A program made the translations under genes and the position numbers. The notes below the pieces were generated by a model. It was not told the DNA's origin. It saw only the letters and a list, made by a program, of their open reading frames with translations, and did not search any database. DNA of 64,000 nucleotides from an uncultured Sutterella sp. (GTDB lineage: Bacteria > Pseudomonadota > Gammaproteobacteria > Burkholderiales > Burkholderiaceae_F): the NCBI GenBank assembly GCA_900545275.1, contig UQYG01000011.1:50926-114925 (forward strand), given 5' to 3'. Shown piece after piece: positions 33,555 through 42,408 of the stretch (position 1 is the stretch's first letter; each line of letters begins with the position of its first letter).

Positions 33555-34964
33555 ATGGGCAAGACACTCTATGAAAAAGTCTACGAGTCGCACGTCGTGC
33601 GCCGGGTCGAGGGAGAGCTGCCGCTTCTCTACATCGACCGCCATCTCGTACACGAAGTGACGTCGCCGCAGGCCTTCGCGGGCCTCAGGGCCGCGGGCCG
33701 TCCGATGCGCCGCCCCGACCTCACGCTCGCCACGATGGACCACGACATCTCGACGCAGGTGCAGACGCTCGACGCCTGTTCGCCCCAGGCCTATGCGCAG
33801 GTGACGACCCTCATGAAGAACTGCGCCGACTTCGGCGTGACCCTCTACGGGCTCGGTCACCCCCACCAGGGGATCGTACACATCATCGGGCCCGAAACGG
33901 GGTTCACCCTCCCCGGCACGACGCTCGTCTGCGGCGACTCCCACACGGCGACCCACGGCGCCTTCGGGGCGCTCGCCTTCGGAATCGGAACGTCGGAAGT
34001 CGAACACGTCCTTGCGACGCAGACCCTCAAGCAGGGAAAGTTGAAGACGATGAACGTGAAGACGGTCGGAAAGCTCCCCAGGGGACTTTCCGCCAAGGAT
34101 CTGATCCTCGCGATCGCGGGGAAGCTCACGACCGCGGGCGGCACCGGCTACGCCATGGAGTTCACGGGCGAAGCCGTGCGGGCGCTCTCCATGGAAGGCC
34201 GCATGACGCTCTCGAACATGGCGATTGAAGTGGGCGCAAAGGCTGGGATGATCGCCCCCGACGAAACGACCTTCGCCTACCTCAAGGGCCGCGCCTTCTC
34301 CCCGAAGGGAAAGGACTGGGACGAGGCCGTCGAATACTGGAAGACCCTTCGCACGGACGAGGACGCCGCCTACGACAAGACGGTCGAAATCGACGTTTCG
34401 AATCTCGCCCCGCAGGTGACCTGGGGTACGAATCCGGGCCAGGTGATGGGGGTGGACGAACGCGTCCCCGTTCCCGCCGACATGACGGACCCGGTCGAGC
34501 GCGCCGGCGCGGAAGCGGCGCTTCGCTACACGGAACTGAAGGCGGGCGCCCCCATTCTCGGCACCAGGATCGACACGGTCTTCATCGGATCCTGCACGAA
34601 CGGGCGCATCGAAGACTTCCGGGCCGCCGCCGAAATCGTGCGCGACCGGAAAGTCGCGCCCGGCGTGCGAGCTCTCGCGGTGCCGGGAAGCGGCGAAGTG
34701 AAGCGCCTCGCCGAAGAAGAAGGCCTCGACAGGATTTTCCGGGACGCCGGCTTCGAGTGGCGGCTTCCGGGTTGTTCCATGTGCCTGGCAATGAACGACG
34801 ACAAGGCCGAGCAGGGGTCACGCGTCGCGTCGACCTCCAACCGCAATTTCGTGGGTCGTCAGGGCCGTGGGAGCCGCACGCACCTCATGGGCCCCGCCAT
34901 GGCGGCCGCGGCCGCCGTCACGGGCGCGATCGCCGACGTACGCACCTTCTTGGGAGAACACTGA
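33555..34964 (+). CDS. leuC: 3-isopropylmalate dehydratase, large subunit
   Basis: Aconitase-family subunit that binds a 4Fe-4S cluster and isomerises 2- to 3-isopropylmalate with LeuD. The 469 residues show GDSHTATHGAFG, IGSCTNGRIEDF with one cluster cysteine, and LPGCSMCLAMN with the other two. GGAGA precedes the ATG. Its stop overlaps the leuD start by one base, indicating coupled translation of the two subunits. Confidence 0.97.
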   Translation: MGKTLYEKVYESHVVRRVEGELPLLYIDRHLVHEVTSPQAFAGLRAAGRPMRRPDLTLATMDHDISTQVQTLDACSPQAYAQVTTLMKNCADFGVTLYGLGHPHQGIVHIIGPETGFTLPGTTLVCGDSHTATHGAFGALAFGIGTSEVEHVLATQTLKQGKLKTMNVKTVGKLPRGLSAKDLILAIAGKLTTAGGTGYAMEFTGEAVRALSMEGRMTLSNMAIEVGAKAGMIAPDETTFAYLKGRAFSPKGKDWDEAVEYWKTLRTDEDAAYDKTVEIDVSNLAPQVTWGTNPGQVMGVDERVPVPADMTDPVERAGAEAALRYTELKAGAPILGTRIDTVFIGSCTNGRIEDFRAAAEIVRDRKVAPGVRALAVPGSGEVKRLAEEEGLDRIFRDAGFEWRLPGCSMCLAMNDDKAEQGSRVASTSNRNFVGRQGRGSRTHLMGPAMAAAAAVTGAIADVRTFLGEH

Positions 34965-35575
34965 TGGAAGCGCTCAAAACCCACACCGGCATTGCGGCCC
35001 CCTTCGACGCCGCGAACGTCGACACGGATCAGATCATTCCGAAGCAGTTTTTGCTCGCTGTCGACCGCAAGGGCTTCGGCAAGCACCTTTTCCACGAGCG
35101 CCGCTACCTCGACGCGGCCGAGACGATGGAAAATCCTGATTTCGTACTCAATCGGGAACCGTATCGAAAGAGTTCGATCCTCGTTGCTCGAAGCAACTTC
35201 GGCAACGGCTCGAGCCGCGAACACGCCCCGTGGGCGCTCCTCGACTGGGGCGTGCGGGTCGTGATCAGCGAGAGTTTCGGGGACATCTTCAAGAACAACG
35301 CCCTCGGCAACGGCCTTCTCACGGTGGAACTTCCCGAGGCGCAGATTTCGGAGATCTTCGACACGCTCTACGCGCATCCGGGGATGACCGTCACGGTGTC
35401 GCTCGAAACGATGACGGTTGAAGCCGCGGGCAAGACCTACCCCTTCACGCTCGATCCCTTCCGCCGCCGCTGCATCATGGAGGGCCTCGACGCGATTTCG
35501 CTCACGCTCGAGCACGAGGACGAAATCGCGGCCTTCGAAGCGAAGCGCCCCGCCTGGGCGAACCGCAACGAGTAA
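34964..35575 (+). CDS. leuD: 3-isopropylmalate dehydratase, small subunit
   Basis: The 203-residue swivel subunit completes the LeuCD isomerase. It shows ANVDTDQIIPKQF near the N-terminus and the substrate-loop region NFGNGSSREHAPWAL. The start at 34964 overlaps the leuC stop (TGATG); the longer upstream reading is antisense-like noise. It is the last gene of the operon and is followed by a terminator. Confidence 0.97.
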   Translation: MEALKTHTGIAAPFDAANVDTDQIIPKQFLLAVDRKGFGKHLFHERRYLDAAETMENPDFVLNREPYRKSSILVARSNFGNGSSREHAPWALLDWGVRVVISESFGDIFKNNALGNGLLTVELPEAQISEIFDTLYAHPGMTVTVSLETMTVEAAGKTYPFTLDPFRRRCIMEGLDAISLTLEHEDEIAAFEAKRPAWANRNE

Positions 35576-35623
35576 AGCCGAAAGGAAGCGCTCCGGCAAA
35601 GAGCGCTCCCGTTTGATATCGAC

Positions 35624-35668
35624 AAAAAAGAACCCCGAGCGGATTGGATTCCCGTTCGGGGTTTTTAG
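35624..35668. terminator. Bidirectional terminator between leuD and the convergent hydrolase
   Basis: AACCCCGA (35631-35638) pairs with TCGGGGTT (35656-35663), extended inward by CGG/CCG after one mismatch. A tracts precede and T tracts follow, so it should work on both strands. Confidence 0.9.
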
Positions 35669-35680
35669 CACCCTTGCGAA

Positions 35681-36715
35681 TCAGACGAGATGGGTGCGGT
35701 AGAACTTTTCGATTTCGTCAAACGGAATCACGTCCTTCTTGTCGTAAAGGTCCGTGTGCACGGCGCCCGGAACGAGGAGAAGACGCTTGTTGTCGCCCTT
35801 AAGCTTCGGGAAGACGTCCTTCGAGAAGTAGACCGAGTGCGCCTTCTCGCCGTGAACGAGCATCACGGCGTTGCAGATCTCTTCGGGACGGCCCAGAAGG
35901 GTCGACATGACGAAGGGGAAGAAGGACGTCACGTTCCAGCCCGCGTTCGAGTTGAGAGAACGCGGATGGTAGCCGCGCTTCGTCTTGTAGTAGTCGAAAT
36001 AGTCCTTCACGAACCACGGTGCGTCGTCGGGGAGTTTGTCGGGCACGCCTCCGGCGCGGGCGGGTTCGCCCTTCTTCGCGTCGACCGTGCGCTGCGCATT
36101 CATCTTCTCGAGCATTTCCCAGCGGCCCTCGGCGTCGATCGAGTCGAAGTAGCCGTTTCCGGTGGCGCGGCACATGTCGTACATGGTCGACGTGACGGTC
36201 GCCTTGATGCGCGTGTCCATCATGGCGGCGCGAAGCGCAAAGCCGCCCCAGCCGCAGATGCCGCAAATGCCGATTTTCGCGGGATCGACGTCGTCGCGAA
36301 GCGAGAGGTAGTCGACGGCCGCGGAAAAGTCTTCCGCATTGATGTCGGGCGACGCTACGTTGCGCGCAACGCCGCCGCTCTCGCCCGTAAAGGACGGATC
36401 AAAGGCGACGGTCACGAAACCGCGGATAGCGAGCTCCTGGGCGTAGAGCCCCGAAGACTGTTCCTTGACGGCGCCGAACGGCCCCGAAACGGCGATCGCG
36501 GGGAGTTTTCCCGCGAGGTTTTTCGGACGATACAGGTCTGCGGCGAGTTCAATGCCGAAGCGGTTCGCAAAGCGGACCTTTTCGTGCGCGACGCGTTCGT
36601 CGAGCGCAAAGGTCTTGTCCCAGACTTCAGCGGATTTGGCCTTGGCGGCCGGTGCGGCAACGGTCATAAGCGTGGCTCCCAAAACGGTGGATCCCAAAAA
36701 CGTTCTTCTCTGCAT
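35681..36715 (-). CDS. Exported alpha/beta hydrolase (dienelactone hydrolase/YcjY-like, Tat leader)
   Basis: The 344-residue protein starts with MQRRTFLGSTVLGATLM, a Tat-type leader with cleavage near AKA. The mature part is an alpha/beta hydrolase; GICGWGGFALRAA places a cysteine where the nucleophile of dienelactone hydrolases sits, and GAVHTDLYD near the C-terminus supplies the likely catalytic histidine. YcjY-like members have unknown substrates. The divergent LysR gene at 36891 probably controls it. Confidence 0.87.
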   Translation of the reverse strand: MQRRTFLGSTVLGATLMTVAAPAAKAKSAEVWDKTFALDERVAHEKVRFANRFGIELAADLYRPKNLAGKLPAIAVSGPFGAVKEQSSGLYAQELAIRGFVTVAFDPSFTGESGGVARNVASPDINAEDFSAAVDYLSLRDDVDPAKIGICGICGWGGFALRAAMMDTRIKATVTSTMYDMCRATGNGYFDSIDAEGRWEMLEKMNAQRTVDAKKGEPARAGGVPDKLPDDAPWFVKDYFDYYKTKRGYHPRSLNSNAGWNVTSFFPFVMSTLLGRPEEICNAVMLVHGEKAHSVYFSKDVFPKLKGDNKRLLLVPGAVHTDLYDKKDVIPFDEIEKFYRTHLV

Positions 36716-36822
36716 GGCGGTCTCCTAAATAGCGTAGCGGTAAGGATGGATGAAACACGCTGCTGATACGGATCCTACGACGCCCCGATGTTCTTCGCGA
36801 ATGGTATTTCTTGCTAACATGT

Positions 36823-36839
36823 CATTCCGAAAAGGAATG
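36823..36839. promoter_or_regulatory. Inverted repeat in the hydrolase/LysR divergent region
   Basis: CATTCC (36823-36828), five bases, GGAATG (36834-36839). Such dyads in front of LysR genes are typical autoregulatory sites. Confidence 0.45.
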
Positions 36840-36890
36840 CCTTTGCATCCGCCGTTTTTCCTTCTCCCTGCACGCAACCCTTTGGAAATC

Positions 36891-37823
36891 ATGGATCTGA
36901 CGACGCTTCGCTACTTTGTGGAAATCGCCCGGGAAGAAAACATGACGCGGGCGGCGAACCGCCTCCACATCTCTCAGTCGGCGCTCTCGAAGCGCCTTGC
37001 TGCTCTTGAGGAACGTCTCGAGACAAAACTCTTTCGCCGCCGGAGCTTTTCGATCGAACTCACCGACGAAGGGAGAAGACTTCAGGAGCGTGCCGAGGAA
37101 CTGTTGCGTCTTCACGACAAGATCGAGTCGGAATTCCGAGATCTGCGCGAACACTTGGGCGGCACGCTCGCCTTCGGAATGGCCGAGGCTCGCGCCGTGG
37201 AACTCGTGGCCCGGGCCGTGAGGCGTTTGAAGGAGTCAGCCCCGCAGCTTCTGTGCCGAATCGAAAGCGGCGATACGGCGATCGTGACGATGCTCCTCGA
37301 AAAAGGGATCCTCGACTTCGGACTCGTCGTGGAAGCGCCCGACACGGAAAAATTCAACGCTGTCGAACTCCCCGTCGAAGACCGCTGGGTGCTGATTCTC
37401 CCCAAGAAGCATCCCCTGTCGCAGAAGACCGCACTCACCTTCGAGGACCTGAAGGGGCTTCCTCTCTTTTGCTCGATGCAGGGTTGGCGCGGCGACATCG
37501 AGAGATGGTCGCGCGGGCGCTCCGAAGAATTGACGCTCGAGAGCCACGTGACGCTTCCCAACAACGAAGCCGTTTTCGTGCGCGAAGGACTGGGCTTTTT
37601 GCTCACCTTCGAAGGCCTCGTCGACACGGGAGAGTCAAGCCCCCTCGCCTGCCGTCCGCTTGAGCCCGCGCTCACCGTGCGCTCTTATCTGATTTGGCGC
37701 AAGAACGCATCGGTGACGCCCATTGCCGAACGATTCCTCGGCGTCCTGCGCGAACTCGTCGCACAAGAAAAAGGCGCAGCCGGAGAAAAGGACGGCGCAA
37801 GAAACGTTCCCGAACGGGAATGA
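36891..37823 (+). CDS. LysR-family regulator
   Basis: The 310-residue regulator begins at 36891 (MDLTTLRYFVEIA), preceded by GGAAA; a reading from 36750 adds 47 non-homologous residues. The HTH lies in residues 18-37 (MTRAANRLHISQSALSKRL). The effector domain is of the CynR/CbbR-like type. It is divergent from the exported hydrolase, its most likely target. The end of the gene carries a TTCCCGAACGGGAA palindrome. Confidence 0.9.
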   Translation: MDLTTLRYFVEIAREENMTRAANRLHISQSALSKRLAALEERLETKLFRRRSFSIELTDEGRRLQERAEELLRLHDKIESEFRDLREHLGGTLAFGMAEARAVELVARAVRRLKESAPQLLCRIESGDTAIVTMLLEKGILDFGLVVEAPDTEKFNAVELPVEDRWVLILPKKHPLSQKTALTFEDLKGLPLFCSMQGWRGDIERWSRGRSEELTLESHVTLPNNEAVFVREGLGFLLTFEGLVDTGESSPLACRPLEPALTVRSYLIWRKNASVTPIAERFLGVLRELVAQEKGAAGEKDGARNVPERE

Positions 37824-37824
37824 A

Positions 37825-37855
37825 AAAACACCCCGCGGCGGCGATCTGCGGGGCG
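37825..37855 (-). terminator. Terminator after the HcxA-like dehydrogenase
   Basis: CCCCGC (37831-37836) pairs with GCGGGG (37848-37853). On the minus strand the stem is followed by TG and then six T residues. It lies 30 bp after the stop at 37885. Confidence 0.75.
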
Positions 37856-37884
37856 TTGTAGAAAGGGCCGTTTTCCGAGAGCGG

Positions 37885-38976
37885 TCACTCGAGCGTGCAT
37901 CCGAAGGCGTCGGCCTTGAGGATCGCGGCGCGGAAACTTTCGGGCGTCACCGTCACGCCTTCGGGAACGCAGGTCCATTCGCGAAGCGTTTGGGCGCGCT
38001 CGATGACGGGATCGAGATCGTCGGGCGTCATGTCGAGATCGGCGAGTTTCACGGGAAGACCCAGAGACTTGTTGAAGCGGGCGAGACGTTCAAGCCCTTC
38101 GTCATTGCCGTCAAAGGCCATCAGCACCAGGCAGCCGAAACTCACGGTTTCGCCGTGCAGATGCCTGTGCCCCGCGGGAAGCACCATGGTCGAATTGTAG
38201 AAGCAGTGCGCGAGCGACGAATTGAAGTAGTGCGCGTGTTCCGTTGTGAGAAGGTTCGATGCGATCCCGGTCGAAATGATGATGTCGAGCACCGTTTCCG
38301 AGAAAGCTTCCGTGACGCGTCCCGCGCGGAAGTCGTCGAGCGCCGCCTTGCCGTAACGAAGAAGCGGCCCTTCGCAGATCGCGGCGACCTGAACGCCCAA
38401 CATCGGGGTATGTGCGAGCGCCTTGCCGCGCGAAGAGAAAGCAGATTCACACTCCTTTGAAAGGGCATCGCCGATCCCCGCCCAGAAGAGCTCTTCCGGA
38501 CTGTCGAGAACGACCGTCGTGTCGATGAAGCAGTGGTTCGGACAGCGCTTCGTGAAGTGATAGCCGTCAAGCGACCCGTCCTCCTTGTAGAGAACCGCGA
38601 TCGCCGAGACCGGAGCGCAGTTGGAAGCGAGCGTCGGACAGGTGAAGAAGGGCTTGTCCATCAGGTCCGCCGCCGTCTTCACGGTGTCGACGGCACGGCC
38701 GCCGCCCACGCCGAAGATCATGTCGGCCTGCGCCACCGCGGGGTTCGTGCGGATTTTCTCCACGTTTGCGCGCGTCGCGTCCTTCCCGTAGACCTCCACG
38801 CAGGAGACGGCGAGCCCCGCCTTTTCGAGCGCGGGCAAAAGACGGGGCGAGGCCTTCTTCAGGGCCGTTTCGCCGCCCACGACGGCAACGGTCTTGCCGT
38901 AGAACTTCGTGACGAACCCGATTTCCTCATAGGCGTCGGGACCGACGCTGTAGGAAGGGAGAAATGTAGTGGACAT
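37885..38976 (-). CDS. Iron-containing dehydrogenase (HcxA/YbdH and glycerol dehydrogenase-like)
   Basis: The 363-residue product matches metal-dependent alcohol dehydrogenases of the glycerol dehydrogenase branch, and its length equals that of E. coli HcxA (YbdH). Visible motifs are VGGGRAVDTVK for NAD(P), WAGIGDALSKECE with metal-ligand region, and GHRHLHGETVSFGCLV. The start at 38976 has a GGAGGAG ribosome site; the longer reading is spurious. The exported aminotransferase gene lies upstream on the same strand with a 231-bp gap. A hydroxy acid or polyol substrate is likely. Confidence 0.88.
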   Translation of the reverse strand: MSTTFLPSYSVGPDAYEEIGFVTKFYGKTVAVVGGETALKKASPRLLPALEKAGLAVSCVEVYGKDATRANVEKIRTNPAVAQADMIFGVGGGRAVDTVKTAADLMDKPFFTCPTLASNCAPVSAIAVLYKEDGSLDGYHFTKRCPNHCFIDTTVVLDSPEELFWAGIGDALSKECESAFSSRGKALAHTPMLGVQVAAICEGPLLRYGKAALDDFRAGRVTEAFSETVLDIIISTGIASNLLTTEHAHYFNSSLAHCFYNSTMVLPAGHRHLHGETVSFGCLVLMAFDGNDEGLERLARFNKSLGLPVKLADLDMTPDDLDPVIERAQTLREWTCVPEGVTVTPESFRAAILKADAFGCTLE

Positions 38977-39207
38977 GACGGTCTCCTCCTTATGCAAAAG
39001 ACGAAATACCATTCTACGCAGACCGTTTCGATCGGGCTTCGCTGAGCGGAAAATATCCGCTCGCCTTTTGCCGTATTCCGAACCCGCTACGCTGAAAGCC
39101 CTATGCTTTCCCGTCGAAGAGTCTTCCCCAAAACGGAAAACGCCCCGAACGTCGTGTCCGAGGCGTTGCCGCCCGCCCCTTTCGACGGGCGGGCGTTCGG
39201 GAAGCAA

Positions 39208-40374
39208 TCAGATCCAGCCCTTCTTGCGGAAGTCCTTCAGAACCTTGACGAAGGCCTTCATTTCGCCCGGGGTCCCGAGCGTGAGGCGGTTCCAGTCGTC
39301 GTAGGGCGGGAAGGAGCGGCCCACCATGATGTGGGCTTCCGCCATCTTGGCCTTGTAGTCGACGCCCTTCTTCGTCTTGTGGAAGATGAAGTTCGCCTGG
39401 GTCGGAAGGTATTCGATTCCAAGTTCGTCGAAGGCGTCGGTGACGATCTTCTTCGAGAGTTTCGTCGCTTCGAGCGAGAGCGCAAGATAGGTCTTGTCGG
39501 CGAGCGTCGCGCTCGCGGCGGCCGCACCCATTGCGTTCGTGTTGTCGATCGAGGCGAAGGCGTCGACCGCCTGCGCGGTCGCAGCCGTGCCGATGCCGTA
39601 GCCCACGCGCAGACCGGCAAGGGCGTAGAGCTTCGAGAAGGTGCGAGAAACGATGAGGTTGTCGAGCCCCTTCTTGACGAGCTCGATCCCGGAGACGAAC
39701 TTCGGGTCGTCCGCATATTCGCCGTAAGCTTCGTCGACGAGGAAGAAGACGTTCGCCTTCTTCTGAGCCGCCTCTTCGACCCAGGCGTTGAACTCGGTCG
39801 CGGGCGAAACCACGCCCGTCGGATTGTTCGGATTGCAGAAGTACACGACCGTGAGACCGTCGAAGGCCTCGGCCTTGGCCTTGAGGGCGGCGACGTCGGC
39901 CTGGAGGGTCTTTTCGACGAGCGGTACGGGAACGTAGGGGACGCCCGCCGCTTCCGTGTAGGCCTGCGCGACGCCGAAGGTGGGATCGGGCGCGATCACC
40001 TGCACCTTCTGTCCGGCCTCGGCGGCCTTGTGGAACTGCGCTTCAAGCGCCGCCTGAATGGTTTCGGAAGAGCCGTTGCCGAGCGTGACGTTTTCGGCCT
40101 TCAGACCGTAATGCGCTCCGATGTCGGCGATGAGTTTCGAGCGCACTGCGTCGGGATAGCGAAAGGCGGTCGAGATCTGCTTTTGAATCGCGTCCTGCGC
40201 GGACTTCGCGAGCCCCAGGCTGTTTTCATTGAAGTTGAGAAGGATCGGCTTCTCGGCCGTAGGCGTCACTTCCCTCGTGGCGAAAGCGGGAACGGCCGCA
40301 AAGACGGAAGGAGAAAGCGTAAGGCCGGCGAGGGTGCCGGAACCGGCGAGGAAGAAGGCGCGGCGATTGAGCAT
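39208..40374 (-). CDS. PLP-dependent aminotransferase (HisC-like) with a Tat leader
   Basis: Class I/II aminotransferase of 388 residues. Family features are CNPNNPTG, VDEAYGEY, and SRTFSKLYALAGLRVGYG with the PLP lysine. The N-terminus, however, is LNRRAFFLAGSGTLAGLTL ending near VFAAV, a twin-arginine leader, so the enzyme is predicted to be exported folded with PLP. HisC enzymes are cytosolic, and no his genes lie nearby, so a biosynthetic role in histidine is doubtful. The start at 40374 has AAAGGAT upstream. Confidence 0.88.
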   Translation of the reverse strand: MLNRRAFFLAGSGTLAGLTLSPSVFAAVPAFATREVTPTAEKPILLNFNENSLGLAKSAQDAIQKQISTAFRYPDAVRSKLIADIGAHYGLKAENVTLGNGSSETIQAALEAQFHKAAEAGQKVQVIAPDPTFGVAQAYTEAAGVPYVPVPLVEKTLQADVAALKAKAEAFDGLTVVYFCNPNNPTGVVSPATEFNAWVEEAAQKKANVFFLVDEAYGEYADDPKFVSGIELVKKGLDNLIVSRTFSKLYALAGLRVGYGIGTAATAQAVDAFASIDNTNAMGAAAASATLADKTYLALSLEATKLSKKIVTDAFDELGIEYLPTQANFIFHKTKKGVDYKAKMAEAHIMVGRSFPPYDDWNRLTLGTPGEMKAFVKVLKDFRKKGWI

Positions 40375-40564
40375 GGTGAATCCTTTGTTCGAGTCTTCGG
40401 GAGTTTGGCGCGGCATCTCCGCCGCATCCGACGCTTTCAACATATCGGAAGACGAACCCTCTCGCCTAAGGCGTTTTCTCTATCCGATTCCCATTCTCTC
40501 AGAAGGAAGAAAGAAAAACTCCAATGGTTAAAATTTTGCCTCTCATTGGTCGACGAAAGGTCGA

Positions 40565-41956
40565 TCAATGAGGGAAATTTGGTTCCCGTACGGGCTTTGG
40601 CGTCGCCCAAACGAACTTGACGAAGGGGGCTACGCCACGGAGTTTCGCCGCGGTTTTTCGGTCCGTCCCGAGAAGCGCAACCGAAAGAACGTCGTCTCCG
40701 ACCCGCAGGACGGGAAGGAAGGGACGGTCGAAGGCGGGTACGCCCCGTTCGGCCCAGAGGTCCTTGAGAATCCGCCCCGGACCGTCGGGCGTTCGATGAA
40801 GGCGATCCCCTCCCCTGCGGGGTCCGACGGTAATCCCCATCCGCTTGATGTAGGAGAGAGACACGGCGTCCGGATCATTTTCCCTTGCCTCCTCCATCGC
40901 CAGGGAGAGCGTTTGGTCGGGATTCGTCCACAGGACGCCCGAGGCGGGAACGAGCGCCGTTTCTTCGAGCGCCGCCCGATGCGCGGGACGCACCCAAATC
41001 CGTCCGCGATGAATGTGCACGGTTTGCTCTCCGAAGCTGCGAACGCGCTGCGCCGTTTTACCCGAAGCGAGAAGCGTCTCCCACTCGTCGGTAAGAAGGC
41101 TCGAGGCCGTCACGTCAAAAGCGGTCGAAAGCCACCGGCGCAGTGCGTTCTTTCGTCGTGCCGGAGAGAGGCCGGAAAAGTCGAGCGAGCCGTCATCGCG
41201 GCGGGCGCAGGCGATGTCCTCGTCCGCCCTCTCCGCCAGAATTTCGGCCGCCTCGCCGCACCAGCGCACGCTTCGGGCGGCCGGCGCCTCGGCATGGGGA
41301 AAGGCCGCCTTGAGGACGGGAAGGACGCGGTTTCGCATGCGGTTTCGGTCGTAGCGGTTGTCGGCGTTGCTTTCGTCCTCCACCCACGGGAGGTTCGCTT
41401 CGATCACAAAATTCGTGATCTCCTCACGCGACAATGTCAGGAAGGGTCGGCCAAGAAGCAACTCGGGCGCGCCCCAACGCGAAAGCGTCGAAAGGATCGG
41501 CATGGCGGAGAGCCCGTCGATTCCTGCGCCCCGCACCCACTGCAAAAGGAAGGTTTCGAGAAGATCGTCCCGATGATGCGCTGTCAAAAGAATGCGGGCG
41601 CCGTGACGCCGCATCGCCCGGATCAGCGCTTCGTAGCGGGCCCGGCGGGCGGCGGCTTCAAGCCCCTCCCCCGTTTCGCGTACGGAAACGCAAAGTACTT
41701 CGACGGGGACATCGAAGCGCTTGCCGAGATCCTCCGCAAAGTTGCTCCACTCCCCCGCATGCGGGCTCAGTCCGTGATGCACGTGCAGGCCCAGGACGCG
41801 CACGCCACGTTCAGGGTGCGCGCGCACCCAACGCACGAGCGACGCAAAGAGCGCCACGGAGTCCCGCCCGCCCGAAAGTCCCGCGGCCACGACGGGGGCG
41901 GCGGGATGGTGCGGATCGGAGAAGAAGGCGTCGAGTGCTTCGATCGGGTTCAACAT
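40565..41956 (-). CDS. tilS: tRNA(Ile)-lysidine synthetase
   Basis: Converts C34 of the AUA-decoding isoleucine tRNA to lysidine using ATP and lysine. The 463-residue protein has the PP-loop SGGRDS at residues 28-33, LTAHHRDDLLETFLLQ, and a C-terminal TilS domain (GDRLHRTPDGPGRILKDL). The start at 41956 (MLNPIEAL) gives the usual spacing to the PP-loop; upstream sequence is not conserved. The ribosome site is weak. Confidence 0.94.
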   Translation of the reverse strand: MLNPIEALDAFFSDPHHPAAPVVAAGLSGGRDSVALFASLVRWVRAHPERGVRVLGLHVHHGLSPHAGEWSNFAEDLGKRFDVPVEVLCVSVRETGEGLEAAARRARYEALIRAMRRHGARILLTAHHRDDLLETFLLQWVRGAGIDGLSAMPILSTLSRWGAPELLLGRPFLTLSREEITNFVIEANLPWVEDESNADNRYDRNRMRNRVLPVLKAAFPHAEAPAARSVRWCGEAAEILAERADEDIACARRDDGSLDFSGLSPARRKNALRRWLSTAFDVTASSLLTDEWETLLASGKTAQRVRSFGEQTVHIHRGRIWVRPAHRAALEETALVPASGVLWTNPDQTLSLAMEEARENDPDAVSLSYIKRMGITVGPRRGGDRLHRTPDGPGRILKDLWAERGVPAFDRPFLPVLRVGDDVLSVALLGTDRKTAAKLRGVAPFVKFVWATPKPVREPNFPH

Positions 41957-42117
41957 GGAGAGGCGAATGGAAAAAGGTCGGAGAGGGAACGATAGCACGT
42001 ATGACCCCGTAAAGCTCCGTTGAACATTGCCTTCAGAGGGCCGCATGCGTCCGGAAAGTGTCTCTGCAGACTCGCGCGGCAGAAACTGGAAGAGTACGTA
42101 GAAACCGCAAACATTAG

Positions 42118-42186
42118 ACAATTTGGGATTACAATCCCAAAAAAGTCAAACATTTTGGGATTACAACACCAAAATGTTTGACTTTT
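42118..42186. repeat. Two tandem 32-bp dyads and an 18-bp inverted repeat over the start of the second DUF4143 gene
   Basis: Units start at 42118 and 42150, 32 bp apart, and share ACAATTTGGGATTACAA or a close match. The first is a perfect 9-2-9 dyad (42122-42141). The second is the core of a longer perfect inverted repeat: AAAAGTCAAACATTTTGG (42141-42158) and its complement at 42169-42186 around ten bases. Dyad centres are 42131.5 and 42163.5. The ATG at 42174 lies inside the right arm. TACAAT at 42130-42135 could be a -10. Confidence 0.88.
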
Positions 42187-42407
42187 CCGTATTTCCCCGC
42201 CAATTCGAGCAGGACCTCCGAGCGCCCGGCGCAGCTCGTCGGGCAGAAATCATTCCGGGACCGCGACAGGTCGGAAAGACTACGCTCCTCGGGAAACTCG
42301 TGGAAGAGAAACGGCATATTGTCCTCATCGGCGAGGATGAGGACAATCTGGCTGTCCTTGCCGATCCGAAAGCCTTCCTCAGGAAAGAGCGTCACGAAAA
42401 TCAAGTT
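42174..42407 (+). pseudogene. Truncated AAA/DUF4143 ATPase
   Basis: About 78 codons from the ATG at 42174 match the start of AAA ATPases of the DUF4143 type: MFDFSVFPRQFEQDL, then GPRQVGKTTLLGKLVEEK with a complete Walker A, then a beta-strand region. Family similarity stops near 42400, where the frame runs antisense into the hydrolase gene until 42665. The Walker B region, the rest of the ATPase and DUF4143 are missing. It differs in sequence from the intact copy at 1642-2994, so it is not a recent duplicate. Confidence 0.75.
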
Positions 42408-42408
42408 G

